Assembly: GCF_023556315.2 (NCBI RefSeq)
Contig: NZ_CP116221.1
Location: 1 to 64,000 of the forward strand
DNA length: 64,000 nt
Direction: 5' to 3'
From: Psychroserpens ponticola
Lineage (GTDB): Bacteria; Bacteroidota; Bacteroidia; Flavobacteriales; Flavobacteriaceae
Shown: in pieces, positions 44,169 through 52,643 of the stretch
Numbering within the stretch: position 1 is the first letter of the stretch
Layout: each line of letters starts with the position of its first letter
Program-made: the position numbers and the translations under genes
The notes under the pieces: model-generated
Told to the model about the DNA's origin: nothing
What the model saw: the letters and a program-made list of their open reading frames with translations, nothing else
The model's database searches: none

Positions 44169-44239
44169 GTGCTATTAATCAATTTTCCTTTTGAAATAAA
44201 GGATTAAGGCTCTGAGTTTTAAAGCTCAGAGCTTTTTTT
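44169..44239 (+). ncRNA. Candidate small RNA 2 of a sibling set
   Basis: 5' segment GTGCTATTAATC (sharing TGCTATTAAT with small RNA 1), a hairpin TCCTTT/AAAGGA (44186-44203), then a terminator GCTCTGAG/CTCAGAGC (44209-44232) with seven T. No ORF. Same two-hairpin architecture and length as small RNA 1. Confidence 0.55.
44209..44239 (+). terminator. Intrinsic terminator of candidate small RNA 2
   Basis: Stem GCTCTGAG/CTCAGAGC followed by TTTTTTT. Confidence 0.85.
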
Positions 44240-44309
44240 ATGCGTTTTAAAATTTTAACACTTACTAAGTTGTTGTTTATTAGTGTTTTAAAAATAAAAT
44301 TGTACTCTA

Positions 44310-44356
44310 TACGTAGTTCTACGTATTGTGTTGCATTGATTAAATACCGAGTTTTA
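44310..44356 (+). promoter_or_regulatory. Repeated regulatory unit 3
   Basis: The palindrome TACGTAGTTCTACGTA (44310-44325), TTG (44326-44328), 20 bp, then GAGTTTTA (44349-44356). The -7-like box has diverged from units 1 and 2, but spacing and palindrome are kept. Confidence 0.65.
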
Positions 44357-44358
44357 CA

Positions 44359-44464
44359 GTATGTTATTTATATAGGGATTATGAATAGCAACTAATTAAT
44401 CTTAATTAACAAGTTAATTAGTTATAGGGTTTAAAGTTCTGGGATGCCTCATCCCAGAACTTTA
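44359..44464 (+). ncRNA. Candidate small RNA 3 or structured leader of the 36-aa ORF
   Basis: Downstream of unit 3 are two hairpins: AACTAATTAA/TTAATTAGTT (44390-44423) and a perfect 15-bp stem with a 3-nt CCT loop (44432-44446 with 44450-44464). The second is followed by TCAAAAAA, without a T run, so it may not terminate on this strand. It could be the end of a third sibling RNA or a leader for the micro-ORF at 44501. Confidence 0.4.
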
Positions 44465-44500
44465 TCAAAAAAGCAAAAGACAATTTAAAATTGAAATAAA

Positions 44501-44611
44501 ATGGATACAATGAAACACAAAACGAGTCTAACCAACAAATTATTTATAACCGGCTTAATTGTTAGTGCTGTTGTAATCATTGCCGTAAATATTCTTGTTA
44601 ATTTTTTTTAG
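44501..44611 (+). CDS. Putative 36-residue membrane micropeptide
   Basis: ATG at 44501 (or M4 at 44510) to TAG at 44609. The N-terminus (MDTMKHKTSLTNK) is polar and basic, and the rest is one hydrophobic helix (LFITGLIVSAVVIIAVNIL) ending NFF. It is preceded by the A-rich ATAAA context usual for starts here and followed by a strong terminator. It lies downstream of regulatory unit 3, so it may be controlled by the response regulator. Coding status is not proven. Confidence 0.5.
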   Translation: MDTMKHKTSLTNKLFITGLIVSAVVIIAVNILVNFF

Positions 44612-44640
44612 TTATTAGTTAGTAGTTATTTTTATTAGGA

Positions 44641-44678
44641 AAAAAAGCGCATTCCAAATCTTCGGAATGCGCTTTTTT
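44641..44678 (+). terminator. Terminator after the micro-ORF (copy A of an identical pair)
   Basis: Stem GCGCATTCC/GGAATGCGC with an 8-nt loop, six A before and six T after. All 38 bp recur exactly at 48424-48461. Confidence 0.9.
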
Positions 44679-44779
44679 AAAAACATTTTAATAATAATAA
44701 TTTAACTTTTCAAACCACATACCATAGAATATTTACTGTATATTTATAATTGGATTAAAATAAATAAACTAAATCTAAT

Positions 44780-45268
44780 ATGATGAAAAACTTAACCTTT
44801 TTAGTATTACTAATTTTATTATCGAGTTGCAAAAATGATGACGATAGCAGCACACCAACTAATCCTGTAGATCAACTACCATCTGCTACACAGACAGGTG
44901 AAAATACGTTTGGTTGTTTGGTTAATGGTGAGCCTTTTGTGGTCACAAATTCAAATGACCAAGTGGCAATATATCAACAAGGTCAACTTCAGTTTGGAGG
45001 TGGAGGTATTTCAATGATTATAAATGAACCTTTTTCAACAAATGTTGAAGCCGATTTAGTTGGTAGGGCAAGGTATATTGTTGACCCAAATCCTCAGGTA
45101 GGTTGTCATTATGAATTTGAAGACAGTTATGAAGGTTTCGTTATTTTCACTAAAATTGACCAAATAAATTATATAGTTTCAGGAACTTTTGAATTTTCTA
45201 CTGTCAATGATGATTGCGAAAACATCAACATAACAAATGGTCGTTTTGACTTACAATACATACCATAA
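44780..45268 (+). CDS. DUF6252-like lipoprotein
   Basis: 162 aa. Lipobox LLSSC (cysteine at 17) followed by an acidic tether KNDDDSST. The mature part has the pattern 'LPSATQTGENTFGCLVNGEPFV' and a closing 'SGTFEFSTVNDDCENINITNGRFDL', typical of DUF6252 envelope proteins of Bacteroidota. Function unknown. It stands 37 bp before the esterase gene, and both lie between the paired identical terminators. Confidence 0.8.
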   Translation: MMKNLTFLVLLILLSSCKNDDDSSTPTNPVDQLPSATQTGENTFGCLVNGEPFVVTNSNDQVAIYQQGQLQFGGGGISMIINEPFSTNVEADLVGRARYIVDPNPQVGCHYEFEDSYEGFVIFTKIDQINYIVSGTFEFSTVNDDCENINITNGRFDLQYIP

Positions 45269-45305
45269 CAATTTTTTAACTATTAATCTTAAAAACCAAT
45301 CACTT

Positions 45306-48300
45306 ATGAAAAAACTACTCGTTTTTACACTATTTTGTATTGCCTTTTTTCAAGGGTATACACAGAACACCGATTATTATGACCGTATGGAGCACGTCTT
45401 TGGCAGCATCAATAAAACCAAAGTAACCACAGGTTTTCTTAAGGAATTTGGCATCCGTTTTAATGAAGTGGAAGCTTATAACGGAATCATTAGTACTAAC
45501 AACCTTGTAGATAAAACACAATGGCAATCGCTCTATAGTTCGCTCTACACCATGCGTGTAGGTACGGTAGCCCAAAGTATAATAGTACCCAATGTAGTGT
45601 TTAACACTCTTGAAACCCAACAAGATAATGTCGCCGAAGATGTGCTCTTGGCAGCACTCTACTATAATTACCAACAGTACAAAACCAATGCCTATACCAA
45701 TGGCGATGTTACCATTAGTAATGACCAAATTTTTGATGTCTCAGGTCGTAACCCTTATGATACCAAGACTGTTTTTGGTGTAGCACCACTTAAAAAACAA
45801 TTACAAGGTGATACCTTTACTTTTAAACTGCCAAGTGGACTTATTTACACCAACACCAGTTTGTCCCTTAGCCAAGTACAGGTCAATTTTGATGATGGCA
45901 ATGGTTACCAAACCATTTCCTTAAATACAGCCAAAAGTGTGACTTACACTTCTGGTGGTGAAAAGGATATTACCGTAAAATTTGTTTATACCAATGGGCC
46001 AACCTTATATAGTAAAAGTAAGATTTCGGTGGACTATATCGCCTCTGGTGGTGGCGCACAGGCACGTTACAATGGTATTGGTTTTCTTAATGAGAATGGT
46101 ACTACGTGGTTTAACAATCCTGTACCTGGTGCTACTTATAATGGTAGTTCTGCCACAGGCTTGGTGACTATAGAACTGGCACCAGACCATACCGAGCTTA
46201 CCAAACCCTTGATTGTTGTGGAGGGCTTTGATCCAGAAGATGATGTTAATTATTTTACCTTTATAAATACTGATAATGGTGGAGGTATTTTTGTTGACAT
46301 AGACCCAACAGGTAATATAAACACCCTCAACCAAGCCATAGAAGACGAGGATTACGATTTGGTCTTTATAGATTTTGAGGACAGTACCACACATATACAA
46401 CGTAATGCCTATATGGTAGAGGAGGTAATACGCCAAATTAACCAACTAAAAGTAGGTAATGAGCAAAATGTGGTCTTGGGTATGAGTATGGGAGGCCTTG
46501 TGGCACGTTATGCACTTAGACACATGGAGATAGATAATGACCCAACCACCAACCACGACACCAAACTTTATATTAGCCATGATGCTCCACACCAAGGAGC
46601 TAATATACCATTGGCTTATCAGGCTTTTGTAAGGCATTTAGTTGGTGAAGAAATTAGTCTACCTGTTCTTTTTTCTTTAATAGACATCAATATTGTTGAT
46701 TTAGTAGATCTAGCACCTGAATTAGAAGAAGGTTTATCCTTATTGCAAACACCTGCGGCAAAGCAAATGCTTATTTATCAATTACAGGGTTTAGGCAATA
46801 ACGTGTCGATAAATAATGCCACATTACAGAGCAGTTTTTTAACAGAATACAGTAGTATGGGTTATCCACAACAAAATGGTATCCGAAATATTGCTATTAC
46901 CAACGGTTCGGAATGTGGTACACCTTTGGAGTTTTCAAACTATTCAACTTTAGTAGATATCAATGAACGTATTGATTTACCAGCGTTTCTGACAAATATA
47001 GTTCTAGCAGCAATTAATGGTTTTTCTTTAAACCCATTGAGATACCTTAGTTCTGTTTTTTCAACCGACACCGACATTAAAATACAATTCAATTTAAGAG
47101 CTCTGCCAAATCAACAGTCTAAAAGAATATATAAAGGGAAAATATTTATTGAGAAAACAATATTGTTTTTAATAGATGTTGAAGAACCCTTAATAGATGA
47201 AGAATCTGTTTACTCATCATCTTCTATGCTTCCTTTGGATAATGCTAATGGTGGTGTTTTTGACTTAGAAGGTTTTACAACATTACCTCCAGAGTTTGAG
47301 CAATTTGTAATTGAACGTAAATTCAATTTTATACCTGCTTACAGTAGTTTAGATGTTGGCAAAGGAAACGTAATAATTACAAAAGAAGATTTAGAAAAAA
47401 GCTACAATCCGTTTACCCCTCCTTTTGCTCCAAAAGACATCCCATTTGATAACTTTTTTGCTAATCCAACTATAAGTGAACAGCATATACAATATACACT
47501 TGATAACGGCAACTGGCTTATGACTGAGTTATCACACACTCCTGAAACAAGATCTTGTATATTCGTATGTAGTACAGCGGAAATTGCTGGACCTGATCGC
47601 TTTTGTTCTGGTAGTAGAACATATAATGCTCCTTTCGGTGGAGATACCTATCAATGGAGAATTGAAGGTAATGCAGCCTTTATTCAATCAGGAGTCACAT
47701 CAAACAGCGTTACAATCGCAAAAAGCCAGCTCAATGAAGGTGGATGGGTTACTCTTGTAGTAGATATTACTAGCACTAAATGTGGTGATGCAACCATAAC
47801 AAAACATATCTATATTGGTGTTCCAAGTTATGAATCTATCGAAGAAGTAAATACTTTAGAAACTGGGTTAACCGATCCTATTGCTCCAATAGGTTCTTGT
47901 GACGATTTTGGTTTTAAACTCAACATAGCACCTTCTAATCAAGAAGTATTAGAAGTAGAATGGGAAAAGGTAACAACAAATTATGAATGGAGTCATGAAG
48001 ATGATGAATATGTTATTATTACTCCAGCGTGTAATGAACCTATTGAGTTTAGAGTTCGTTTTAGAAATAATTGTGGTTGGTCGTCTTGGCAAAATATAAC
48101 TTATGATATTACTCAGTGTTCATCGAATTGCTCAGGAAAATCTGGTAATATAACTAGCGATGATTTTATAATTTATCCAGTACCTGCCGATACGTCTTTA
48201 ACAGTAAAACTTAAAAATGAACCGGTTGGTTTATTACAAAATGGAGACACATTAAATATTAAACTTTATAATATCAGTAGTTGGCTTGTATATAACATCA

Positions 48301-48413
48301 ATGCTGTAGCAACCCAAACAACTATAGACATTTCGAGTTTAGTTTCAGGAACTTATACTTTGGTTTTAACATATAATGGTCAAGCAGAAAGCCATCAAAT
48401 TGTTATAAATTAA
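45306..48413 (+). CDS. Secreted alpha/beta-hydrolase (lipase/esterase-like) with T9SS sorting domain
   Basis: 1035 aa. Start set at 45306, where a signal peptide begins (MKKLLVFTLFCIAFFQGYTQ). An alpha/beta-hydrolase core (about 290-460) has the nucleophile elbow GMSMGG with S394 and 'SHDAPHQGANIPLAYQ' after it, as in GPI-deacylase or lipase-like esterases. Ig-like regions follow (about 755-950), then a type A sorting domain ('FIIYPVPADTSLTVKL' to 'SHQIVIN'). Secreted or surface-bound; the ester substrate is unknown. Codons in roughly the first 1.3 kb are visibly richer in C (ACC, GCC, CTC) than the rest, suggesting a mosaic origin. Confidence 0.82.
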   Translation: MKKLLVFTLFCIAFFQGYTQNTDYYDRMEHVFGSINKTKVTTGFLKEFGIRFNEVEAYNGIISTNNLVDKTQWQSLYSSLYTMRVGTVAQSIIVPNVVFNTLETQQDNVAEDVLLAALYYNYQQYKTNAYTNGDVTISNDQIFDVSGRNPYDTKTVFGVAPLKKQLQGDTFTFKLPSGLIYTNTSLSLSQVQVNFDDGNGYQTISLNTAKSVTYTSGGEKDITVKFVYTNGPTLYSKSKISVDYIASGGGAQARYNGIGFLNENGTTWFNNPVPGATYNGSSATGLVTIELAPDHTELTKPLIVVEGFDPEDDVNYFTFINTDNGGGIFVDIDPTGNINTLNQAIEDEDYDLVFIDFEDSTTHIQRNAYMVEEVIRQINQLKVGNEQNVVLGMSMGGLVARYALRHMEIDNDPTTNHDTKLYISHDAPHQGANIPLAYQAFVRHLVGEEISLPVLFSLIDINIVDLVDLAPELEEGLSLLQTPAAKQMLIYQLQGLGNNVSINNATLQSSFLTEYSSMGYPQQNGIRNIAITNGSECGTPLEFSNYSTLVDINERIDLPAFLTNIVLAAINGFSLNPLRYLSSVFSTDTDIKIQFNLRALPNQQSKRIYKGKIFIEKTILFLIDVEEPLIDEESVYSSSSMLPLDNANGGVFDLEGFTTLPPEFEQFVIERKFNFIPAYSSLDVGKGNVIITKEDLEKSYNPFTPPFAPKDIPFDNFFANPTISEQHIQYTLDNGNWLMTELSHTPETRSCIFVCSTAEIAGPDRFCSGSRTYNAPFGGDTYQWRIEGNAAFIQSGVTSNSVTIAKSQLNEGGWVTLVVDITSTKCGDATITKHIYIGVPSYESIEEVNTLETGLTDPIAPIGSCDDFGFKLNIAPSNQEVLEVEWEKVTTNYEWSHEDDEYVIITPACNEPIEFRVRFRNNCGWSSWQNITYDITQCSSNCSGKSGNITSDDFIIYPVPADTSLTVKLKNEPVGLLQNGDTLNIKLYNISSWLVYNINAVATQTTIDISSLVSGTYTLVLTYNGQAESHQIVIN

Positions 48414-48423
48414 TTATATCAAA

Positions 48424-48461
48424 AAAAAAGCGCATTCCAAATCTTCGGAATGCGCTTTTTT
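48424..48461. terminator. Terminator between the esterase and sucB (copy B of an identical pair)
   Basis: Exact 38-bp copy of the hairpin at 44641-44678, with nine A upstream and six T downstream, so it works both ways between convergent genes. Confidence 0.9.
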
Positions 48462-48485
48462 ATTTAAAATATGTTGTGAAATGAT

Positions 48486-49700
48486 TTACATTTCCAAAGC
48501 TTTCTTAATGTTGTTGTCCATTAATAATTCTGTTGGATTTTCTAAAGCTTCTTTTACAGCCACTAAGAAACCTACAGATTCTTTACCATCAATAATTCTG
48601 TGGTCATAAGATAAAGCCACAAACATAATTGGTCTAATTTCTACTTTGCCATCAATGGCAACTGGTCGTTCAACAATATTATGCATTCCTAAAATACCAC
48701 TTTGTGGCGGATTAATAATTGGTGTCGATAACATACTTCCAAAAACACCACCATTAGAAATGGTAAATGTTCCTCCAGTCATTTCATCAACAGTTATTTG
48801 TCCGTCACGAGCACGAATAGCTAAGCGTTTAACTTCAGCTTCAACACCTCTAAAACTTAAGTTTTCAGCATTTCTAATTACTGGAACCATTAATCCTTTT
48901 GGACCAGAAACAGCAATAGAAACATCAACAAAATCATAGGTTAACATTTCTTTTCCGTCTATCATTGAGTTAACAGCTGGATACATTTTTAATGCACGAA
49001 CTACTGCAAGTGTAAAGAAACTCATAAACCCAAGTCCTACACCATGCTTTGCTTTAAAGTCTTCTTTATATTGTTTACGTAATTCAAAAATAGGTGACAT
49101 GTCAACTTCGTTAAACGTCGTTAACATTGCTGTTGTGTTTTTAGCTTCAACTAAACGTTCAGCGACTTTACGACGTAGCATAGACATTTTACTGCGAGAT
49201 GAACCACGATTTCCTCCTGTTGGAGTTCCCATAGATGGTACTGCATTTACAGCATCATCTTTAGTAACACGACCATCTTTTCCTGTTCCTGAAATAGAAG
49301 ATGCATCCATTCCTTTTTCGGCTAAAACCTTTTTGGCAGCTGGGCTCGCAGTTCCTGTAGCGTACGTTTTAGATTCTGCAGCAGGTTTTGGCGCTTCCGT
49401 CTTAGGTGTTTCTTCTTTTTTCTCTTCTTTTGCAGGAACAGTACCACTACTTTCGGGTTTTGTTGCACTTGTATCTATTAAACAGACAACAGCTCCAACT
49501 TCAACAGCATCACCTTCTTCAGCTTTAAGCGTAATAGTTCCACTGGCTTCTGCAGGTAATTCTAAAGTTGCTTTATCGCTGTCGACTTCAGCTATGGCTT
49601 GATCTTTTTCAACATAATCTCCATCAGAAACTAACCATTCTGCAATTTCTACTTCTGTGATTGATTCTCCTGGAGAAGGAACTTTCATTTCTAAAATCAT
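48486..49700 (-). CDS. sucB: Dihydrolipoyllysine-residue succinyltransferase (E2 of 2-oxoglutarate dehydrogenase)
   Basis: E2 core of the 2-oxoglutarate dehydrogenase complex (TCA cycle), 404 aa. The lipoyl domain has K43 in '[13 protein letters not shown]'. A linker rich in Ala/Pro/Lys/Glu precedes the E3/E1-binding domain (about 115-150, '[32 protein letters not shown]'). The acyltransferase domain ends with the catalytic '[10 protein letters not shown]' (H367, D371). It follows sucA by 71 bp on the same strand. E3 (lpd) is not in the window. Confidence 0.96.
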   Translation of the reverse strand: MILEMKVPSPGESITEVEIAEWLVSDGDYVEKDQAIAEVDSDKATLELPAEASGTITLKAEEGDAVEVGAVVCLIDTSATKPESSGTVPAKEEKKEETPKTEAPKPAAESKTYATGTASPAAKKVLAEKGMDASSISGTGKDGRVTKDDAVNAVPSMGTPTGGNRGSSRSKMSMLRRKVAERLVEAKNTTAMLTTFNEVDMSPIFELRKQYKEDFKAKHGVGLGFMSFFTLAVVRALKMYPAVNSMIDGKEMLTYDFVDVSIAVSGPKGLMVPVIRNAENLSFRGVEAEVKRLAIRARDGQITVDEMTGGTFTISNGGVFGSMLSTPIINPPQSGILGMHNIVERPVAIDGKVEIRPIMFVALSYDHRIIDGKESVGFLVAVKEALENPTELLMDNNIKKALEM

Positions 49701-49771
49701 CGTTCTGTAATTTTATTTTAAGCGTTTATTTTAAATATATTCTTTATTCCATTTAAAAGGAATGGCATTAT

Positions 49772-52528
49772 CTAACGTTGGTTGTTTTTGGTTTTGTCAA
49801 ATACGAAATCGATAACTTCTTGATGACGTATTTTAGAACGCACACTACTACCAGCTGCAGGAGCTCCATATGGTCGTCGTGTTGCTGCTCTAAATGTTTT
49901 TGCTTCGTCTAAATGCATGAGCATATGGCTGTATGCACCCATGTTTCTTGGTTCTTCTTGAGCCCAAACAATATCAGTTGCATTTTTATATTTTGCAATA
50001 ATATCTTTAATTTGTTTTTCTGGTAATGGGAATAATTGTTCTATTCTTACCAATGCAACATCGTCTCTTTTAAGAGTTTCACGTTGTTCTAATAAATCAT
50101 AATAGAATTTTCCAGTCACAAAGACTAAGGTTTTGGTTTTATTTGCTTTTACCACACTATCATCAATGAGCATTTGGAAACTTCCGTTAGCAAACTCATC
50201 AACAGTAGACACTACTAAAGGATGACGTAATAAACTTTTTGGTGTAAAGACAATTAAAGGCTTTCTAAATTCTGCTTTCATTTGCTTACGTAACAAATGA
50301 TACATATTTGCAGGTGTTGTACAGTCCATAACAAACATATTGTCCTTTGCACATAGCTGTAAATAGCGTTCCATTCGACCTGAAGAATGCTCAGCACCTT
50401 GACCTTCATAACCATGAGGTAATAGCATTACCAATCCGTTTTGAAGCATCCATTTATCTTCTGCAGCAGAGATGTATTGATCTAGCATAATCTGTGCACC
50501 ATTACTAAAGTCTCCAAATTGTGCTTCCCAAATCACTAACGTGATTGGACTAGCCATGGCATAACCATAATCGAAACCTACAACACCATATTCTGATAGT
50601 AATGAGTTGTAAATAAAGAATCTACCTTGCTTGTCGCTTATTTGATTCAGTAATAAAATTTCTTCTTCACTGTCTTCAACTTTTACTACAGCATGTCTAT
50701 GAGAAAATGTTCCACGTTCTACGTCCTGTCCAGAAACACGTACATCATATCCTTCTTCTAGCAAAGTTCCGTAGGCTAAATGCTCAGCCATTGCCCAATC
50801 TAATTTATCTTCATCAAACATCGTTTGACGTGATTGTATGAGACGTTCTATTTTACGAATGAATTTTTTGTCTTTTGGTAAATTTGAAATCACTTTTGTG
50901 ATTTTTGCAAGACCTTCTTTTGGATAAGTTGTATCAATGGGCTGCATCATTTTATCTTCAACAACTGTTTGATAGTTTACCCATTCATCTTCCATAAATG
51001 GTGTGATGACTGTTTTGTCTATTTTTCTAGAGTCTTCTAATTTAACTTCTAGTTTGTCTTTGTATGCTTTTTCTAATTTTGCAACATAACCATTATCAAT
51101 TACTCCTTCAGCAATCAATTTTGCAGCGTAAATATCTCTTGGGTTTTGATGTTTTGAAATGGCTTTGTACAGTTTAGGTTGTGTGAAACGAGGTTCGTCA
51201 CCTTCGTTATGACCATATTTTCTGTATCCTAATAAATCAATAAACACATCACGTTTAAACTTCATTCTAAAATGGAGTGCAAATGACATGGCATGAACAA
51301 CAGCTTCTGGGTCATCAGCATTAACATGCATAACAGGTGATAAAGTGACTTTTCCAACATCTGTACAATAGGTACTTGAACGACCATCAAGATAGTTTGT
51401 TGTAAATCCAATTTGATTGTTTACTACAATGTGTATTGTTCCATTGGTCTTGTAGCCATCTAATTGTGCCATTTGAACCAATTCATAGACAAGGCCTTGC
51501 CCAGAAATCGCAGCATCGCCATGCACTATAATTGGTAATACTTGCGAAGGGTTTTCACTGTATTTATCGTCTTGTTTTGCTCTAACAATCCCTTCTACTA
51601 CAGCACCAACAGTTTCTAAGTGAGAAGGATTTGGAGCAATATTTAAATTAATTTTCTTTCCGCCATCAGTCACACGATTACTCGTCCATCCTAAATGATA
51701 TTTTACATCACCATCAAATACTTTTTGTTCATAATCTTTACCATCAAACTCACTAAAGATATCTTCAGCAGATTTGCCAAAAATATTTGTTAGTGTGCTT
51801 AAACGACCACGATGTGCCATACCCATGACAAATTCTTTTACACCATGGTTTGCAGCATCTTCAATAAGAGAATCAAGAGCAGGAATCAAAGATTCATTTC
51901 CTTCTAGAGAAAAACGTTTTTGACCAACGTATTTTGTATGTAAAAAGCTTTCAAACGAAACAGCTTCATTTAATTTTTTTAGAATATATTTTTTTTCTTC
52001 TGGAGAAAATTGTGGTTGATTATCGTTTACATTTAATTTATTTTGAATCCACTGAATTTCTTCAGGTTTTCTAATGTACATGTATTCAATACCAATAGAT
52101 TCACAGTAGATTTTTTCTAAATGGTCAACAATATTTTGAAGTGTTGCTTTACCAAGACCTAAAATTTCTCCAGCAGAAAAAATGGTACTCATATCACTTT
52201 GTGAGAGTCCGAAATTTTCAATCTCAAGTGTTGGTGCATATTTCCTTCTTGCTCGAACAGGATTGGTTTTAGTAAATAAATGACCTCGATTTCTGTAGCC
52301 ATCAATAAGCTTTACGATTTGAAATTCTTTTTGAACATGTTCGGGAATTTGAGTCGTAACACCTTCCGTAATTTCACCATCCATTCCATAGTTCTCGCTT
52401 CCAAAATCGTAGCCTTGAAAAAAGGCTCTCCAACTTGGTTCAACAGAATCAGGGTTTTTTAGGTATTGTTCGTATAAATCAGCAAAGTATGCTGTATGTG
52501 CTGCGTTTAAAAAGGAATATTTATCCAT
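49772..52528 (-). CDS. sucA: 2-oxoglutarate dehydrogenase E1 component
   Basis: Thiamine-diphosphate-dependent decarboxylase of the TCA-cycle complex, 918 aa. The N-terminal E2-binding peptide 'FLNAAHTAYFADLYEQYLKNPDSVEPSWRAFF' is typical. 'MGMAHRGRLSTLTNIF', 'PIIVHGDAAISGQGLVYE' and 'VVNNQIGFTTN' form the ThDP/Mg2+ site. 'TFSHRHAVVKVE' and 'LLPHGYEGQGAEHSSGRMERYLQL' belong to the transketolase C-half. Co-transcribed with sucB. Confidence 0.97.
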   Translation of the reverse strand: MDKYSFLNAAHTAYFADLYEQYLKNPDSVEPSWRAFFQGYDFGSENYGMDGEITEGVTTQIPEHVQKEFQIVKLIDGYRNRGHLFTKTNPVRARRKYAPTLEIENFGLSQSDMSTIFSAGEILGLGKATLQNIVDHLEKIYCESIGIEYMYIRKPEEIQWIQNKLNVNDNQPQFSPEEKKYILKKLNEAVSFESFLHTKYVGQKRFSLEGNESLIPALDSLIEDAANHGVKEFVMGMAHRGRLSTLTNIFGKSAEDIFSEFDGKDYEQKVFDGDVKYHLGWTSNRVTDGGKKINLNIAPNPSHLETVGAVVEGIVRAKQDDKYSENPSQVLPIIVHGDAAISGQGLVYELVQMAQLDGYKTNGTIHIVVNNQIGFTTNYLDGRSSTYCTDVGKVTLSPVMHVNADDPEAVVHAMSFALHFRMKFKRDVFIDLLGYRKYGHNEGDEPRFTQPKLYKAISKHQNPRDIYAAKLIAEGVIDNGYVAKLEKAYKDKLEVKLEDSRKIDKTVITPFMEDEWVNYQTVVEDKMMQPIDTTYPKEGLAKITKVISNLPKDKKFIRKIERLIQSRQTMFDEDKLDWAMAEHLAYGTLLEEGYDVRVSGQDVERGTFSHRHAVVKVEDSEEEILLLNQISDKQGRFFIYNSLLSEYGVVGFDYGYAMASPITLVIWEAQFGDFSNGAQIMLDQYISAAEDKWMLQNGLVMLLPHGYEGQGAEHSSGRMERYLQLCAKDNMFVMDCTTPANMYHLLRKQMKAEFRKPLIVFTPKSLLRHPLVVSTVDEFANGSFQMLIDDSVVKANKTKTLVFVTGKFYYDLLEQRETLKRDDVALVRIEQLFPLPEKQIKDIIAKYKNATDIVWAQEEPRNMGAYSHMLMHLDEAKTFRAATRRPYGAPAAGSSVRSKIRHQEVIDFVFDKTKNNQR

Positions 52529-52643
52529 TATTTGATGTAAGTCGTTTTCGCTTCAACAATATTTAGTCAAAAATACAACTTTTAGTAAAAACAGGTGTGT
52601 TTTTGGTATATTTATAGATGTAATTTAACTCAAATTTTAAATA

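Noticed and set aside
43983-44325. Reading the three palindromes as ends of a transposon or MITE
   Set aside because: They are evenly organised with promoter-like spacing and terminators, all in the same orientation, with no transposase or target duplication. A regulatory reading fits better.
45330-45728. 132-aa open frame on the reverse strand inside the esterase gene
   Set aside because: Antisense to a well-supported secreted protein. Its openness follows from the C-rich codons of the sense strand, and it has no recognisable domain.
46005-46445. 146-aa reverse-strand open frame inside the esterase gene
   Set aside because: Same explanation; composition artefact without motifs.
49099-49602. 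167-aa forward open frame within sucB
   Set aside because: Low-complexity Ser/Ala-rich translation of the antisense of the lipoyl and linker region.
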